64,000 bases of DNA, from contig NZ_CANSMR010000013.1 of NCBI RefSeq assembly GCF_947648125.1, forward strand, positions 1 through 64,000, in the 5' to 3' direction. Numbering within the stretch: position 1 is the first letter of the stretch; every line of letters begins with the position of its first letter. The position numbers and the translations under genes are program-made. Below, one piece after another: positions 1-7,610 of the stretch. This stretch comes from an uncultured Bradyrhizobium sp. (GTDB lineage: Bacteria; Pseudomonadota; Alphaproteobacteria; Rhizobiales; Xanthobacteraceae). The notes beneath the pieces were generated by a model. That model saw only the letters and a program-made list of their open reading frames with translations, was not told the origin of the DNA and did not search any database.

Positions 1-518
1 GCGTCGAGCGGGCCGAACGGCTCGTCCATCAGCAGGATCTTCGGATCGCGGATCAAGACCTGCGCCAGCGCGACGCGCTTGCGCTGGCCGCCCGACAGCA
101 TATGCGGATAGCGGCCCGCGAAGGCGCCGAGCCCGACCGAGGTCAGCCATTGCTGCGCGCGCGCGAGCGCATCTGCGCGCGGCGTACCCCGGATCTCGAG
201 CCCGATCGCGACATTGTCGATCGCGGTCTTCCACGGGAATAGCGCATCGGCCTGGAACAGGTAACCCGCGTCGCGGTTGAGGCCGGCGAGCGGCTTGTCG
301 AAAATCCGCGCCGATCCGGCCGCCGGTTTCAACAGCCCCGCGGTGACGTTGAGCAGCGTCGACTTTCCGCATCCGGTCGGGCCGACAATGGCGACGAACT
401 CGCCATGATCAACCGAAAGATTGGCCTGCTCGACCGCGGTATAGACGCGTCCATCCGCCAACCGAAACGCCACCGTCGCACCGTCAAGCGCGACCGCCGT
501 CGGCTCCGTCATCCCCAC
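1..518 (-). CDS. ABC transporter ATP-binding protein, nitrate/sulfonate/taurine type (3' part cut by window edge)
   Basis: The N-terminal part of an ABC ATPase of the SsuB/TauB/NrtD class, which powers uptake of small anions or sulfonates with a periplasmic binding protein and a permease. Visible are the Walker A motif GPTGCGKST, the Q-loop segment LFQADALFPW, the signature LSGGQRKRVALAQ and the Walker B segment ILLMDEPFGPLDA, after which the window ends. I prefer the GTG start at 518 because GGGAGG lies five bases upstream; an in-frame ATG at 512 is the alternative. The permease and binding-protein genes are presumably outside the window, so the substrate cannot be given. Confidence 0.9.
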   Translation of the reverse strand, partial: MGMTEPTAVALDGATVAFRLADGRVYTAVEQANLSVDHGEFVAIVGPTGCGKSTLLNVTAGLLKPAAGSARIFDKPLAGLNRDAGYLFQADALFPWKTAIDNVAIGLEIRGTPRADALARAQQWLTSVGLGAFAGRYPHMLSGGQRKRVALAQVLIRDPKILLMDEPFGPLD

Positions 519-621
519 GCATTCCTCCCGAACATCAGGCAAATGGCTTAGCGGTTCGCTCGGGCAAGTTCAACGTAGGAAGATGGCGCATGCTGCGGTC
601 ACGCCGTTTTCAGACAGGCCG

Positions 622-658
622 GGTTGCGCATTGCGCAACCGGGGTTGCGCATTGCGCC
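622..658. promoter_or_regulatory. Tandem palindromic operator-like repeat upstream of the ketopantoate reductase-like gene
   Basis: A perfect inverted repeat with nine-base arms, GGTTGCGCA-T-TGCGCAACC, is followed 21 bases later by a second copy GGTTGCGCATTGCGC whose right arm is imperfect. The pair lies about 45 to 80 bases before the ATG at 703, on about the same face of the helix. This looks like a double binding site for a dimeric regulator, but no regulator is identified. Confidence 0.45.
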
Positions 659-702
659 GACATCGTCGAGGCTGCGGGCCAACGCGCTGGAAGGAGACAA
701 TC

Positions 703-1626
703 ATGCGGATCGCAGTGGTGGGCGCCGGAGGCGTCGGCGGCGGTTTTGGAGCGGCGCTGGCGCATGCCGGCGCGGACGTCACCTTTATCGCGCGCGGCAC
801 GCACCTCGCCGCCATGCGCCGCGAAGGTTTGAAGGTTCAGGGCGGCCGCGGCGAAACCCACCTCGTCCCGACCCAGGCGACCGACGACCCCGCAAGCGTC
901 GGTCCGGTCGATATCGTGCTGTTCTGCGTCAAGCTGTGGGACGTCGAGAGTGCCGGCGAGCACATCAAGCCGATGGTCGGTCCCGACACCGCGGTGATCC
1001 CGCTGCAGAACGGCATCGATGCACCCGACCGGCTGATCCCGATCCTGGGCCGCAACGCCGTGATGGGCGGCGTGGCGCAGATCTCTGCCTCGATCATCAA
1101 GCCCGGCGTGATCAACCAGGTCGGCACCTTCATGCGCATGATCTTCGGCGAACTCGACGGCCGCATCACGCCGCGCGGCAGGGCGCTGCTCGAGCTCTGC
1201 CTGAAAGCCGGCTTCGACGCCACGCTGAGCGATCAGATCAACACCGAGCTCTGGATGAAATTCGTCGGCCTCGCCACCAATGCCGGCATGACCGCCGTCA
1301 CGCGCCAGCCGATCGGCAGGCTGCGCGACGATCCCGACCTGCGCCCGTACTTCGTGTCAGCCTGCGAGGAGATCATCGCCATCGCGCACGCCAGCAGCAT
1401 CAAGCTGCCACCGGACCCGCTGACGAAGGTGCTCGACTTCATCGGCCATGCGCCGCCGGCGATGAAAGCGTCGATGGCGCTCGATCTCGAGCGCGGCAAC
1501 CGGCTCGAACTGCCCTGGCTGAACGGCAAGGTGGTCGAGCTCGGCCGCAAGCTCGGCGTGCCGACCCCGACGCACGACTTCCTCTATGCAGTGCTGAAAC
1601 CCTATGCGATGGGCGCCCCGATATAA
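703..1626 (+). CDS. Ketopantoate reductase-like protein (ApbA/PanE family)
   Basis: A 307-residue NAD(P)H-dependent reductase-type protein. The N-terminus carries the Rossmann motif VGAGGVGGGFGAALA (about residues 5-19), and the C-terminal half has the helical ketopantoate-reductase domain, with NTELWMKFVGLATNAGMTAVTRQPIG matching the usual conserved Lys/Asn region in two adjoining blocks. Length is typical of the family. The start at ATG 703 is set by AAGGAG seven bases upstream; a longer reading frame extends 5' but lacks such a site. Real PanE reduces 2-dehydropantoate to pantoate in CoA synthesis, but many bradyrhizobial paralogues act on other 2-oxoacids, so no gene symbol is assigned. 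It stands alone, preceded by a tandem palindrome. Confidence 0.85.
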   Translation: MRIAVVGAGGVGGGFGAALAHAGADVTFIARGTHLAAMRREGLKVQGGRGETHLVPTQATDDPASVGPVDIVLFCVKLWDVESAGEHIKPMVGPDTAVIPLQNGIDAPDRLIPILGRNAVMGGVAQISASIIKPGVINQVGTFMRMIFGELDGRITPRGRALLELCLKAGFDATLSDQINTELWMKFVGLATNAGMTAVTRQPIGRLRDDPDLRPYFVSACEEIIAIAHASSIKLPPDPLTKVLDFIGHAPPAMKASMALDLERGNRLELPWLNGKVVELGRKLGVPTPTHDFLYAVLKPYAMGAPI

Positions 1627-1884
1627 GTCACCTGGATTTCATCTTTGGCCAGCGAAACAGCCGTATGTCCTGATCCGACAACGGTGTAGGCTCCCCGCGC
1701 GGTCAAGCGTTTGGCTTGCCGAGAGCTGCAGATAAAGCGGAGGCATGCCGAACTCTCCGCTTGCGACAGTTGGCAGCCTATTCCATCGGCAACCATTGTT
1801 TTCGACTCCGAAATGACAGCGGCATTGAACGCGCGCACAGCTGCGACGCTATTCACGTAAACATTGATCATTGGGAGAATTATC

Positions 1885-2265
1885 GTGAAAACAGGATACA
1901 CAGTTGCCTTGTCCATGCTGGCCGGCATCGCGGTCGGCGCCATCGCGATCCAAGGACTTCACGCGCAATCCACACCAAAGGCCTACGTCGTCACGGAGGT
2001 GGAGGTGCTCGATCAAGACGCACAGAATGCCTATCTCCCGAAAGTCACGGAGGTCATCAAGTCGTCCGGCGGAACGTTCTTGGCGCGAGGCGGAACCACT
2101 GTCGCGTTCGAGGGCGAGGCGCCCAAGCGTGTGACGATCGCCGTCTATGACAGCCTCGCCAAGGCGCAAGCTTCGCGCAGCTCGCCGGCTTGGTCAGCAC
2201 TGCGCGCAGAGCGAAACAAAGCGATCAAAGCCCGATCCTACGTCACCGAGGGCCTGCCCAACTGA
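1885..2265 (+). CDS. DUF1330 domain protein with N-terminal signal sequence
   Basis: A 126-residue protein. A hydrophobic N-terminal segment (TVALSMLAGIAVGAIAIQGLHAQS) looks like a signal peptide cleaved after an A-x-A-like site, and the rest (KAYVVTEVEVLDQDAQNAYLPKV onward) is a DUF1330 ferredoxin-like fold domain of unknown function. The GTG start at 1885 is chosen because GGGAG is placed correctly before it; a TTG 21 bases upstream is possible. It is monocistronic. The 258 bases before it contain nothing I can identify. Confidence 0.8.
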   Translation: MKTGYTVALSMLAGIAVGAIAIQGLHAQSTPKAYVVTEVEVLDQDAQNAYLPKVTEVIKSSGGTFLARGGTTVAFEGEAPKRVTIAVYDSLAKAQASRSSPAWSALRAERNKAIKARSYVTEGLPN

Positions 2266-2345
2266 CTTCCAACGGCGAAACGCCTCTCGGGAGGCTGCTC
2301 ACCTCGGCAGCCTCCCTGGCCGGCCCGGCCTAGCGGCGCCGGCGT

Positions 2346-2515
2346 CAACCGGAACGCGCGTGCATCGTTGCGGGCGGCGCGCCGTCCTGAAAGCCCGGCA
2401 AGACCGATATCTGCCGGTCGACCTCGCGCGCCACCCCGGAGTATTCCAGGAGCTTCTGTTCGTGAGTTAGGTGCATCTGGACCGTAGAGGCAGCCCAAGT
2501 CCCATCAGGACAACG
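2346..2515 (-). pseudogene. Remnant of the 3' end of an IclR-family regulator gene
   Basis: In one frame this reads HEQKLLEYSGVAREVDRQISVLPGFQDG and ends at a stop codon at 2345, closely matching the last 30-odd residues of the intact IclR protein encoded at 6666-7475 (DEQKLLEYSRLVREAGRQISVLLGFQG). Upstream the match continues only after a frame change (GCLYGP versus GLYGPG), and then it is lost. By eye about 80 percent of bases agree over the best 78. It has no start and no helix-turn-helix part, so it is a decayed fragment of a paralogue. It directly follows the stop codon of the calpain-like gene. Confidence 0.65.
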
Positions 2516-2522
2516 GCCCAGC

Positions 2523-5500
2523 TCAGGCATGTTGCGGCGGGGCAAGCGTGGCGACCTGATCGGGATGCACCGTGATGGCCGTGCCGCCATGTCCATCGCT
2601 CGCGGCGACGAAGGTGGAAGCCATGTAGTTTCCGAGCAAGGCGATGCTGGCGGCGTGGACGCCGTCCGAGACGGAGAGCGATCCGCCCGCGGCGTTGCCG
2701 GCAAAGCCCACGGTTTGCCCAGCCGCAAAATCGATATTGGCGAAATCGATCGCGTCGGCTCCCGTCATGCCGGCGACGGTGCCGGAGAAGCCGGCGGGGT
2801 CATCGAGCTTCAATGTCCCGGAGCTTGAGGCAAAGGAGATTTGCGCCGAGCTCGCCGACGCAAGCTCGAGGGTCTGTCCGGCTGGAATGATCGAGGGATC
2901 GCTGATCGTGAAGGCGCTGGACCAAGCGCCCCAGACGGTCCCGTCATTGGCTTTGATCCAGAGCGTGTCGGTCCCCGACCCAACGTGATACGCAAGCTGG
3001 GAGAGCTGCGAGGCCGCGACGACGTTGTCCTGATTTGCTCCGAGCGCAACACCGTTCAGCGTGAAGTAGCCGTTGCCGCCTCCGCTGTTCCAGACATCAT
3101 ACGATGTCGCGGAACTGCTGAACGGATCCGAATAGGTGAAGAGCGAAGACACCGAGAACGTCTGGCCTTGAACGGACAGCGTGCTTGAATTGGTCGGGGT
3201 CACCACCGGACCCGTGTCCACCGGCGCAGTCACGGTGAAAGCACTTGACCATGATCCCCAGACGGTGCCGTCGTTCGCGCGGACCCACAGCGTGTCCGCG
3301 CCCGAGCCGGATTGATAGCTCAGCGACGCCAGCTGGGCTGCCGTGACGTAGTTGTGCTGGTTCGGTGCAAGTGCCACCCCGCTCAAGACAAAGTGGCCGC
3401 CACCTGTGCCCGTGTCCCAAACGTCATATTGGGTCGCAGCACTGTTGAACGGATCACTGTAGGTGAACAGCGACGAAGCCGCATAGCTCTGGCCGTGGGG
3501 CGCAACGATGTTCGACACCGTCTCAACGGGTCCGCTGTCGAGGGGAGCATTGACGGTGAAGGCGTTCGACCAGGCCCCCCACACCGTGCCGTCATTGGCG
3601 CGGATCCAGAGCGTGTCGATACCGGAGCCCGATTGATAGCTCAGCGACGCCAGCTGGGCGGCCGTGATGTAATTGTCCTGATTGGCCGGCAGCGCCACGC
3701 CGTTCAGGAGGAAGCTCCCGCCAACAGTGCCGCTATCCCAGACATCGTACTCGGTCGCGGCGCTGTTGAACGGATCGCTATAGGTGAACAGCGACGAAGC
3801 CGTATAGCTCTGGCCGTGGGGCGCAACGATGTTCGACACCGTCTCAACGGGTCCGCTGTCGAGGGGAGCATTGACGGTGAAGGCGTTCGACCAGGCCCCC
3901 CACACCGTGCCGTCATTGGCGCGGATCCAGAGCGTGTCGATACCGGAGCCCGATTGATAGCTCAGCGACGCCAGCTGGGCGGCCGTGATGTAATTGTCCT
4001 GATTGGCCGGCAGCGCCACGCCGTTCAGGAGGAAGCTCCCGCCAACAGTGCCGCTATCCCAGACATCGTACTCGGTCGCGGCGCTGTTGAACGGATCGCT
4101 ATAGGTGAACAGCGACGAGGCCGCATAGCTCTGGCCGTGGGGCGCGACGATGTTCGACACCGTCTCGACGGGTCCGCTGTCGAGGGGAGCATTGACGGTG
4201 AAGGGGCTCGACCACGCTCCCCACACGGTGCCGTCATTGGCGCGGATCCAGAGCGTGTCGATGCCGGAGCCCGATTGATAGCTCAACGAGGCCAGCTGGG
4301 CGGGCGTGATGTAGTTGTCCTGGTTGGCGGGAAGTGCCACCCCGTTCAGAACGAAGTGTCCGCCACCTGTTCCCTTGTCCCAGACGTCATACAGCGTTGC
4401 AGGACTGTTGAACGGGTCGCTGTAGGTGAACAGCGACGAGGCCGCATAACTCTGGCCATGAGCGGCGACAATGTTCGACACCGCCTCGACGGGACCGCTG
4501 TCGACCGGCGCGGTGACGGTGAAAGCGTTCGACCACTGGCCCCAAACCGTGCTGTCGTTGGCCCGGATCCAGAGTGTGTCCGCGCCGGAGCCGGATTGAT
4601 AGGTCAATGACGACAGCTGCGCGGCCGTGATGTAGTTGTGCTGGTTGGCGGCAAGCACCACCCCGTTCAGAACGAAGTGGCCGCCACCGGTGCCGCTGTC
4701 CCAGACATCGTATTCGGTGGCTGCGAGGCCGAACGGGTCGTAATAGGTGAACAGCGACGACACAGCAAAGCTCTGGCCATGCGTTGCCGTCACGTTTGCG
4801 GCCGTCACCACGGGCCCTTCCGGGGTTGCCGTAAATTCGCTCCAGGCGCTCCAGAATACGCCGTTGAACGCTTCCACCCACAGCTGGTCGCTCGCGGGGC
4901 CGAACTGATAGGCAATGCTGGACCACTGTGAAGCAGCGACGTCGATCTCGACCCCGTTCGCCTGCGCCACCCCGCCCACGGTGAAGTGCCCGTTACCCGT
5001 GGAGTCCCAAAGCGCATATTCGATGATGGGCAGAGTACCGCCCGTCGTATAGAACATGGACGACGCTGCAACCGAGGTTTGCACGCGGCCGGTTACATTG
5101 GATGCGACGACCGTCGGCGCGACGTCGACGGCGCCGGAATTGTCGATGACGAAGTCGCCGCCCTCACTGGCGATCTGTGTCAGCGAGACTTCAAACTGCA
5201 CATCCCAGTTTTGGCCGGGATAGCTGTTTCCCCATGGATTGCGAACGATGAAATTGCCCGTCGCGCTGTCATAGCCAACGACGCCGAACGCGTGATCCGG
5301 GACCAGCTGGATGTTTCCGGCACTGTCATACGTGTACGGAGACGTTGAAGGAATCTCGAGGATGACGTCGTCGTGGCTGGAGAGTGCCGCGATATAGACG
5401 GACTTGTTGCTGTACCAATTGGACGCGCTGCTCAGATAATAGTTGACGCTCGTCGCGTCGGTCAGATTCTCGAAGACATTCGTCGGGGGATCAGCGGAGA

Positions 5501-6296
5501 TATTGTTGTAGCTGTTGACGGCCGGGTGCCCGATCTGCCCCGTTGCACTGAGCTGCGCGTAGGCCTTTTCCACCAAGGCAACCCACATCGCAGTGGGTTG
5601 CTCATTGTAGTTGTGGCCATAGTCAAGTTCGGTGCCACTGACGACCGGAAACTCGTCATTGACGGTTTCCCATGTCTCCTGACCATTGACATAGAAGCGC
5701 ACGCCATAGGTGCCGTTTCCATTGTCCACGATCATGGAACTCATGACCTGAGGATGAAAGACGACGACGTCGATCAATCCCGACATCAACTCGCAATCGC
5801 CGTCTGCTCCCTGACAGATGTCGCTGACGGTGGCTGCGCCCGCCGAAGAATACAACGGCCCGACAACCGCGCTGTAGCCCTGCAATGTCCAGCCGCTCCC
5901 GCCTGCATCGGGCGGCAAAGTCGGATCCGGAAGATCGGTCCCCTGAAACCACTTTCCGATCAGTTCAGACATCTGCGTCGACGTCGTGCCAACCTGCAGA
6001 TTGCCGAGCGTGATCTGAGCAGTGCCACCCCCTGTCCAGGTGGCGTTCGCCGGATTCCCATCAACGAGCTGGTTGAAAAGATGGGAGACATAGTCCGATG
6101 TGGAAAGACCGCTGTTCAGATTGGCCGCAATCAGCTGCAGCGAGTTCAGCTCATTCGCGGTGACGCTTCCGCGATTGGCGACATCCGCCAGCAACTGGAT
6201 GGCTTCAGCGTCGGTGAAGACGCCGTCCGCAGCAAAGTTGAGCATGTCGGACTTGATGCCACTGTCGACCAGGGAATTGACCCAGCTTGCCGTCAT
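2523..6296 (-). CDS. Calpain-family (C2) cysteine protease with six 107-residue C-terminal repeats
   Basis: A 1257-residue protein. Residues 1-130 resemble the N-terminal helical region found on other rhizobial C2 proteases. Residues about 155-375 form a calpain-like catalytic domain: QGADGDC places the nucleophile at Cys168, DHAFGVVGYD the histidine at His335 and RNPWGN the asparagine at Asn353, and MWVALVEKAYAQL matches the conserved calpain helix. Residues 391-494 are a diverged repeat-like unit, 495-1135 are six 107-residue repeats, and the last 122 residues resemble C-termini of rhizobial secreted surface proteins. There is no Sec signal; secretion by a type I system is an inference. The start is ATG 6296 because GAAGGAA precedes it; the frame extends further upstream without support. 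The substrate is unknown. Confidence 0.85.
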   Translation of the reverse strand: MTASWVNSLVDSGIKSDMLNFAADGVFTDAEAIQLLADVANRGSVTANELNSLQLIAANLNSGLSTSDYVSHLFNQLVDGNPANATWTGGGTAQITLGNLQVGTTSTQMSELIGKWFQGTDLPDPTLPPDAGGSGWTLQGYSAVVGPLYSSAGAATVSDICQGADGDCELMSGLIDVVVFHPQVMSSMIVDNGNGTYGVRFYVNGQETWETVNDEFPVVSGTELDYGHNYNEQPTAMWVALVEKAYAQLSATGQIGHPAVNSYNNISADPPTNVFENLTDATSVNYYLSSASNWYSNKSVYIAALSSHDDVILEIPSTSPYTYDSAGNIQLVPDHAFGVVGYDSATGNFIVRNPWGNSYPGQNWDVQFEVSLTQIASEGGDFVIDNSGAVDVAPTVVASNVTGRVQTSVAASSMFYTTGGTLPIIEYALWDSTGNGHFTVGGVAQANGVEIDVAASQWSSIAYQFGPASDQLWVEAFNGVFWSAWSEFTATPEGPVVTAANVTATHGQSFAVSSLFTYYDPFGLAATEYDVWDSGTGGGHFVLNGVVLAANQHNYITAAQLSSLTYQSGSGADTLWIRANDSTVWGQWSNAFTVTAPVDSGPVEAVSNIVAAHGQSYAASSLFTYSDPFNSPATLYDVWDKGTGGGHFVLNGVALPANQDNYITPAQLASLSYQSGSGIDTLWIRANDGTVWGAWSSPFTVNAPLDSGPVETVSNIVAPHGQSYAASSLFTYSDPFNSAATEYDVWDSGTVGGSFLLNGVALPANQDNYITAAQLASLSYQSGSGIDTLWIRANDGTVWGAWSNAFTVNAPLDSGPVETVSNIVAPHGQSYTASSLFTYSDPFNSAATEYDVWDSGTVGGSFLLNGVALPANQDNYITAAQLASLSYQSGSGIDTLWIRANDGTVWGAWSNAFTVNAPLDSGPVETVSNIVAPHGQSYAASSLFTYSDPFNSAATQYDVWDTGTGGGHFVLSGVALAPNQHNYVTAAQLASLSYQSGSGADTLWVRANDGTVWGSWSSAFTVTAPVDTGPVVTPTNSSTLSVQGQTFSVSSLFTYSDPFSSSATSYDVWNSGGGNGYFTLNGVALGANQDNVVAASQLSQLAYHVGSGTDTLWIKANDGTVWGAWSSAFTISDPSIIPAGQTLELASASSAQISFASSSGTLKLDDPAGFSGTVAGMTGADAIDFANIDFAAGQTVGFAGNAAGGSLSVSDGVHAASIALLGNYMASTFVAASDGHGGTAITVHPDQVATLAPPQHA
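2892..4814 (-). repeat. Six tandem 321-bp repeats inside the calpain-like protease gene
   Basis: Six units of 321 bp (107 codons) run through the 3' half of the protease gene. Each unit contains the pattern GQSYAASSLFTYSDPF, then YDVWD, HFVLNGVAL, QDNYITAAQLASLSYQSGSG and DTLWIRANDGTVWGAWS in order. Units three and four (3531-3851 and 3852-4172) are nearly identical at the DNA level over their whole length, while the outer units have diverged. This points to recent unequal exchange or slippage. The fold is probably a beta-rich surface domain; no named family is certain. Confidence 0.9.
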
Positions 6297-6665
6297 GGAA
6301 TTCCTTCGCAAATCTTGACACGATACGATTGCTGTCGGCCAGGCCTGTCCTGGCGAGGTTGCGCGCGTCCCGTCGCGACGAATCCAGCAATAGATTGCGT
6401 AACTATCGCCATAGTTGTGAACGAATTCGGGACGCGTGTCGATCTTGCCGACCGCGGCCAAAAGCCAAGCAGCTCGCATGATCGTGAAGATTCGTTAACG
6501 TCTGCCTGATGCGCCGCCCACCACCCGGGATCGCGGCAGGGTTTGGCCCCTGACCGCCGCGCCGGGTTCCCCAGGGAAACCGGACCTGGTCCGGGTTCCC
6601 CGTCGCTTCGATGCCCTGGCGCGCGCAGCATGAAGGCATGGCCGGGCGCCGCCGGCCCGATCGCA
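6297..6665. other. Intergenic region between the IclR gene and the calpain-like gene
   Basis: A gap of 369 bases between two genes read in the same direction. It must hold the promoter of the calpain-like gene, whose Shine-Dalgarno GAAGGAA lies beside its ATG. Frames can be read through here, but they have no ribosome site or recognisable homology. I see no RNA gene or long palindrome. Confidence 0.5.
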
Positions 6666-7475
6666 TCACGAGCGTTCGGAAGCAGCCGGCTCGGCCCCCT
6701 GAAATCCCAGCAGAACTGAAATCTGCCGGCCGGCCTCGCGCACCAGCCTAGAATATTCCAGCAGCTTCTGTTCGTCGATGCGCGCGCCTGGTCCGTAGAG
6801 GCCGACCGAACCGACAACATCGCCGCGGTGATCGAAGCACGGCGCGGAGACCGCGACCGTACCGGCGAAGATCTCGCTGTGGCTGGTCGCGTAGCCGTTG
6901 CGCCGAGCAAATGCCAGGGCTTCCTCCAGCCGCGCACGGTCGGCGCTGTTCGGTATGGTGGCGAGGAGCTCGGCCTGCCGCGCCGGGTCCATGAAGGCCA
7001 GCATCGCCTTGCCGGTCGAGCCCCGGGTCAGGCTCAAACTGTCGCCAACGCCGCGGCTGATCGAGAGCACGTGACGGCTCTGGCATTCGAGGATGCAGAT
7101 GCCGCGATCCTCCTGCACGCGGAACAGCGCGGCGGTCTCGCCGGTCGCCTCGCGCAGGCCTTCGACGACCGGGCGCGCGATCGCGACGACCTCGAGCCCC
7201 GTCAGCCAGACATGGGACAGCTTCATCACGCCGTGGGACAGCCGGAAGCGCTGCGGGTCGCCTTCGGCCTGGATCAGGTCGCGCTGCGCCAGCGTCTGCA
7301 GCAGACGATAGAGCGTCGGCCGGCTCAGCCCGACGCGCTTCTGGATCTCGATCACGCTCATCGCCGGCTGATCGGGTGTGAAACATTGCAGGATCGCGAT
7401 CGCACGGTCGACCGCGCGCACGCCCGACCCCCCCTGCTCCGCGTCGTGAGCTTCCGCCTTCGGTTTCTTCGCCAT
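6666..7475 (-). CDS. IclR-family transcriptional regulator
   Basis: A 269-residue regulator. The N-terminal winged helix-turn-helix is visible in VDRAIAILQCFTPDQPAMSVIEIQKRVGLSRPTLYRLLQTL (written in two family blocks), and the C-terminal effector domain includes GSTGKAMLAF, GYATSHSEIFAGTVAVSAPCFD and the closing helix EQKLLEYSRLVREAGRQI. IclR proteins bind small aromatic or organic acids and control the neighbouring catabolic operon. It is divergent from the Rieske oxygenase operon, with a perfect palindrome between them, so control of that operon is the natural inference. A TTG-to-ATG choice is not needed: ATG 7475 opens the conserved domain at the usual distance. Confidence 0.9.
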   Translation of the reverse strand: MAKKPKAEAHDAEQGGSGVRAVDRAIAILQCFTPDQPAMSVIEIQKRVGLSRPTLYRLLQTLAQRDLIQAEGDPQRFRLSHGVMKLSHVWLTGLEVVAIARPVVEGLREATGETAALFRVQEDRGICILECQSRHVLSISRGVGDSLSLTRGSTGKAMLAFMDPARQAELLATIPNSADRARLEEALAFARRNGYATSHSEIFAGTVAVSAPCFDHRGDVVGSVGLYGPGARIDEQKLLEYSRLVREAGRQISVLLGFQGAEPAASERS

Positions 7476-7565
7476 CCGTCCACATCCGCAAATTCGGCAG
7501 GGCGCGCTGCATCCAGCGCGCTTGACCAATCGGCCCGCATGGATAGTATCACATATTATGAGAAT

Positions 7566-7586
7566 GATGTCCACTAGATGGACATC
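7566..7586. promoter_or_regulatory. Palindromic operator between the IclR gene and the oxygenase operon
   Basis: A perfect inverted repeat, GATGTCCA-CTAGA-TGGACATC, with eight-base arms and a five-base spacer. It sits 24 bases before the TTG start of the binding-protein gene and 90 bases from the IclR start. Size and position fit an IclR-dimer site that could control both genes; binding is inferred, not shown. Confidence 0.6.
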
Positions 7587-7610
7587 GCAAAATGACAGGA
7601 GGATTGGAAA

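Noticed and set aside
3383-4237. Possible CRISPR-like array suggested by regular spacing of identical segments
   Set aside because: The units are 321 bp, contiguous and in frame with a protein; there are no short repeats with unique spacers and no cas genes.
3312-4610. Long open frame of 432 codons on the plus strand
   Set aside because: It lies antisense to the protease repeats, has the same 107-codon period, and is explained by lack of stops in high-GC repeats; no ribosome site or family match.
5373-6509. Open frame of 378 codons on the plus strand
   Set aside because: Antisense to the calpain catalytic domain, whose triad and motifs support the minus-strand gene.
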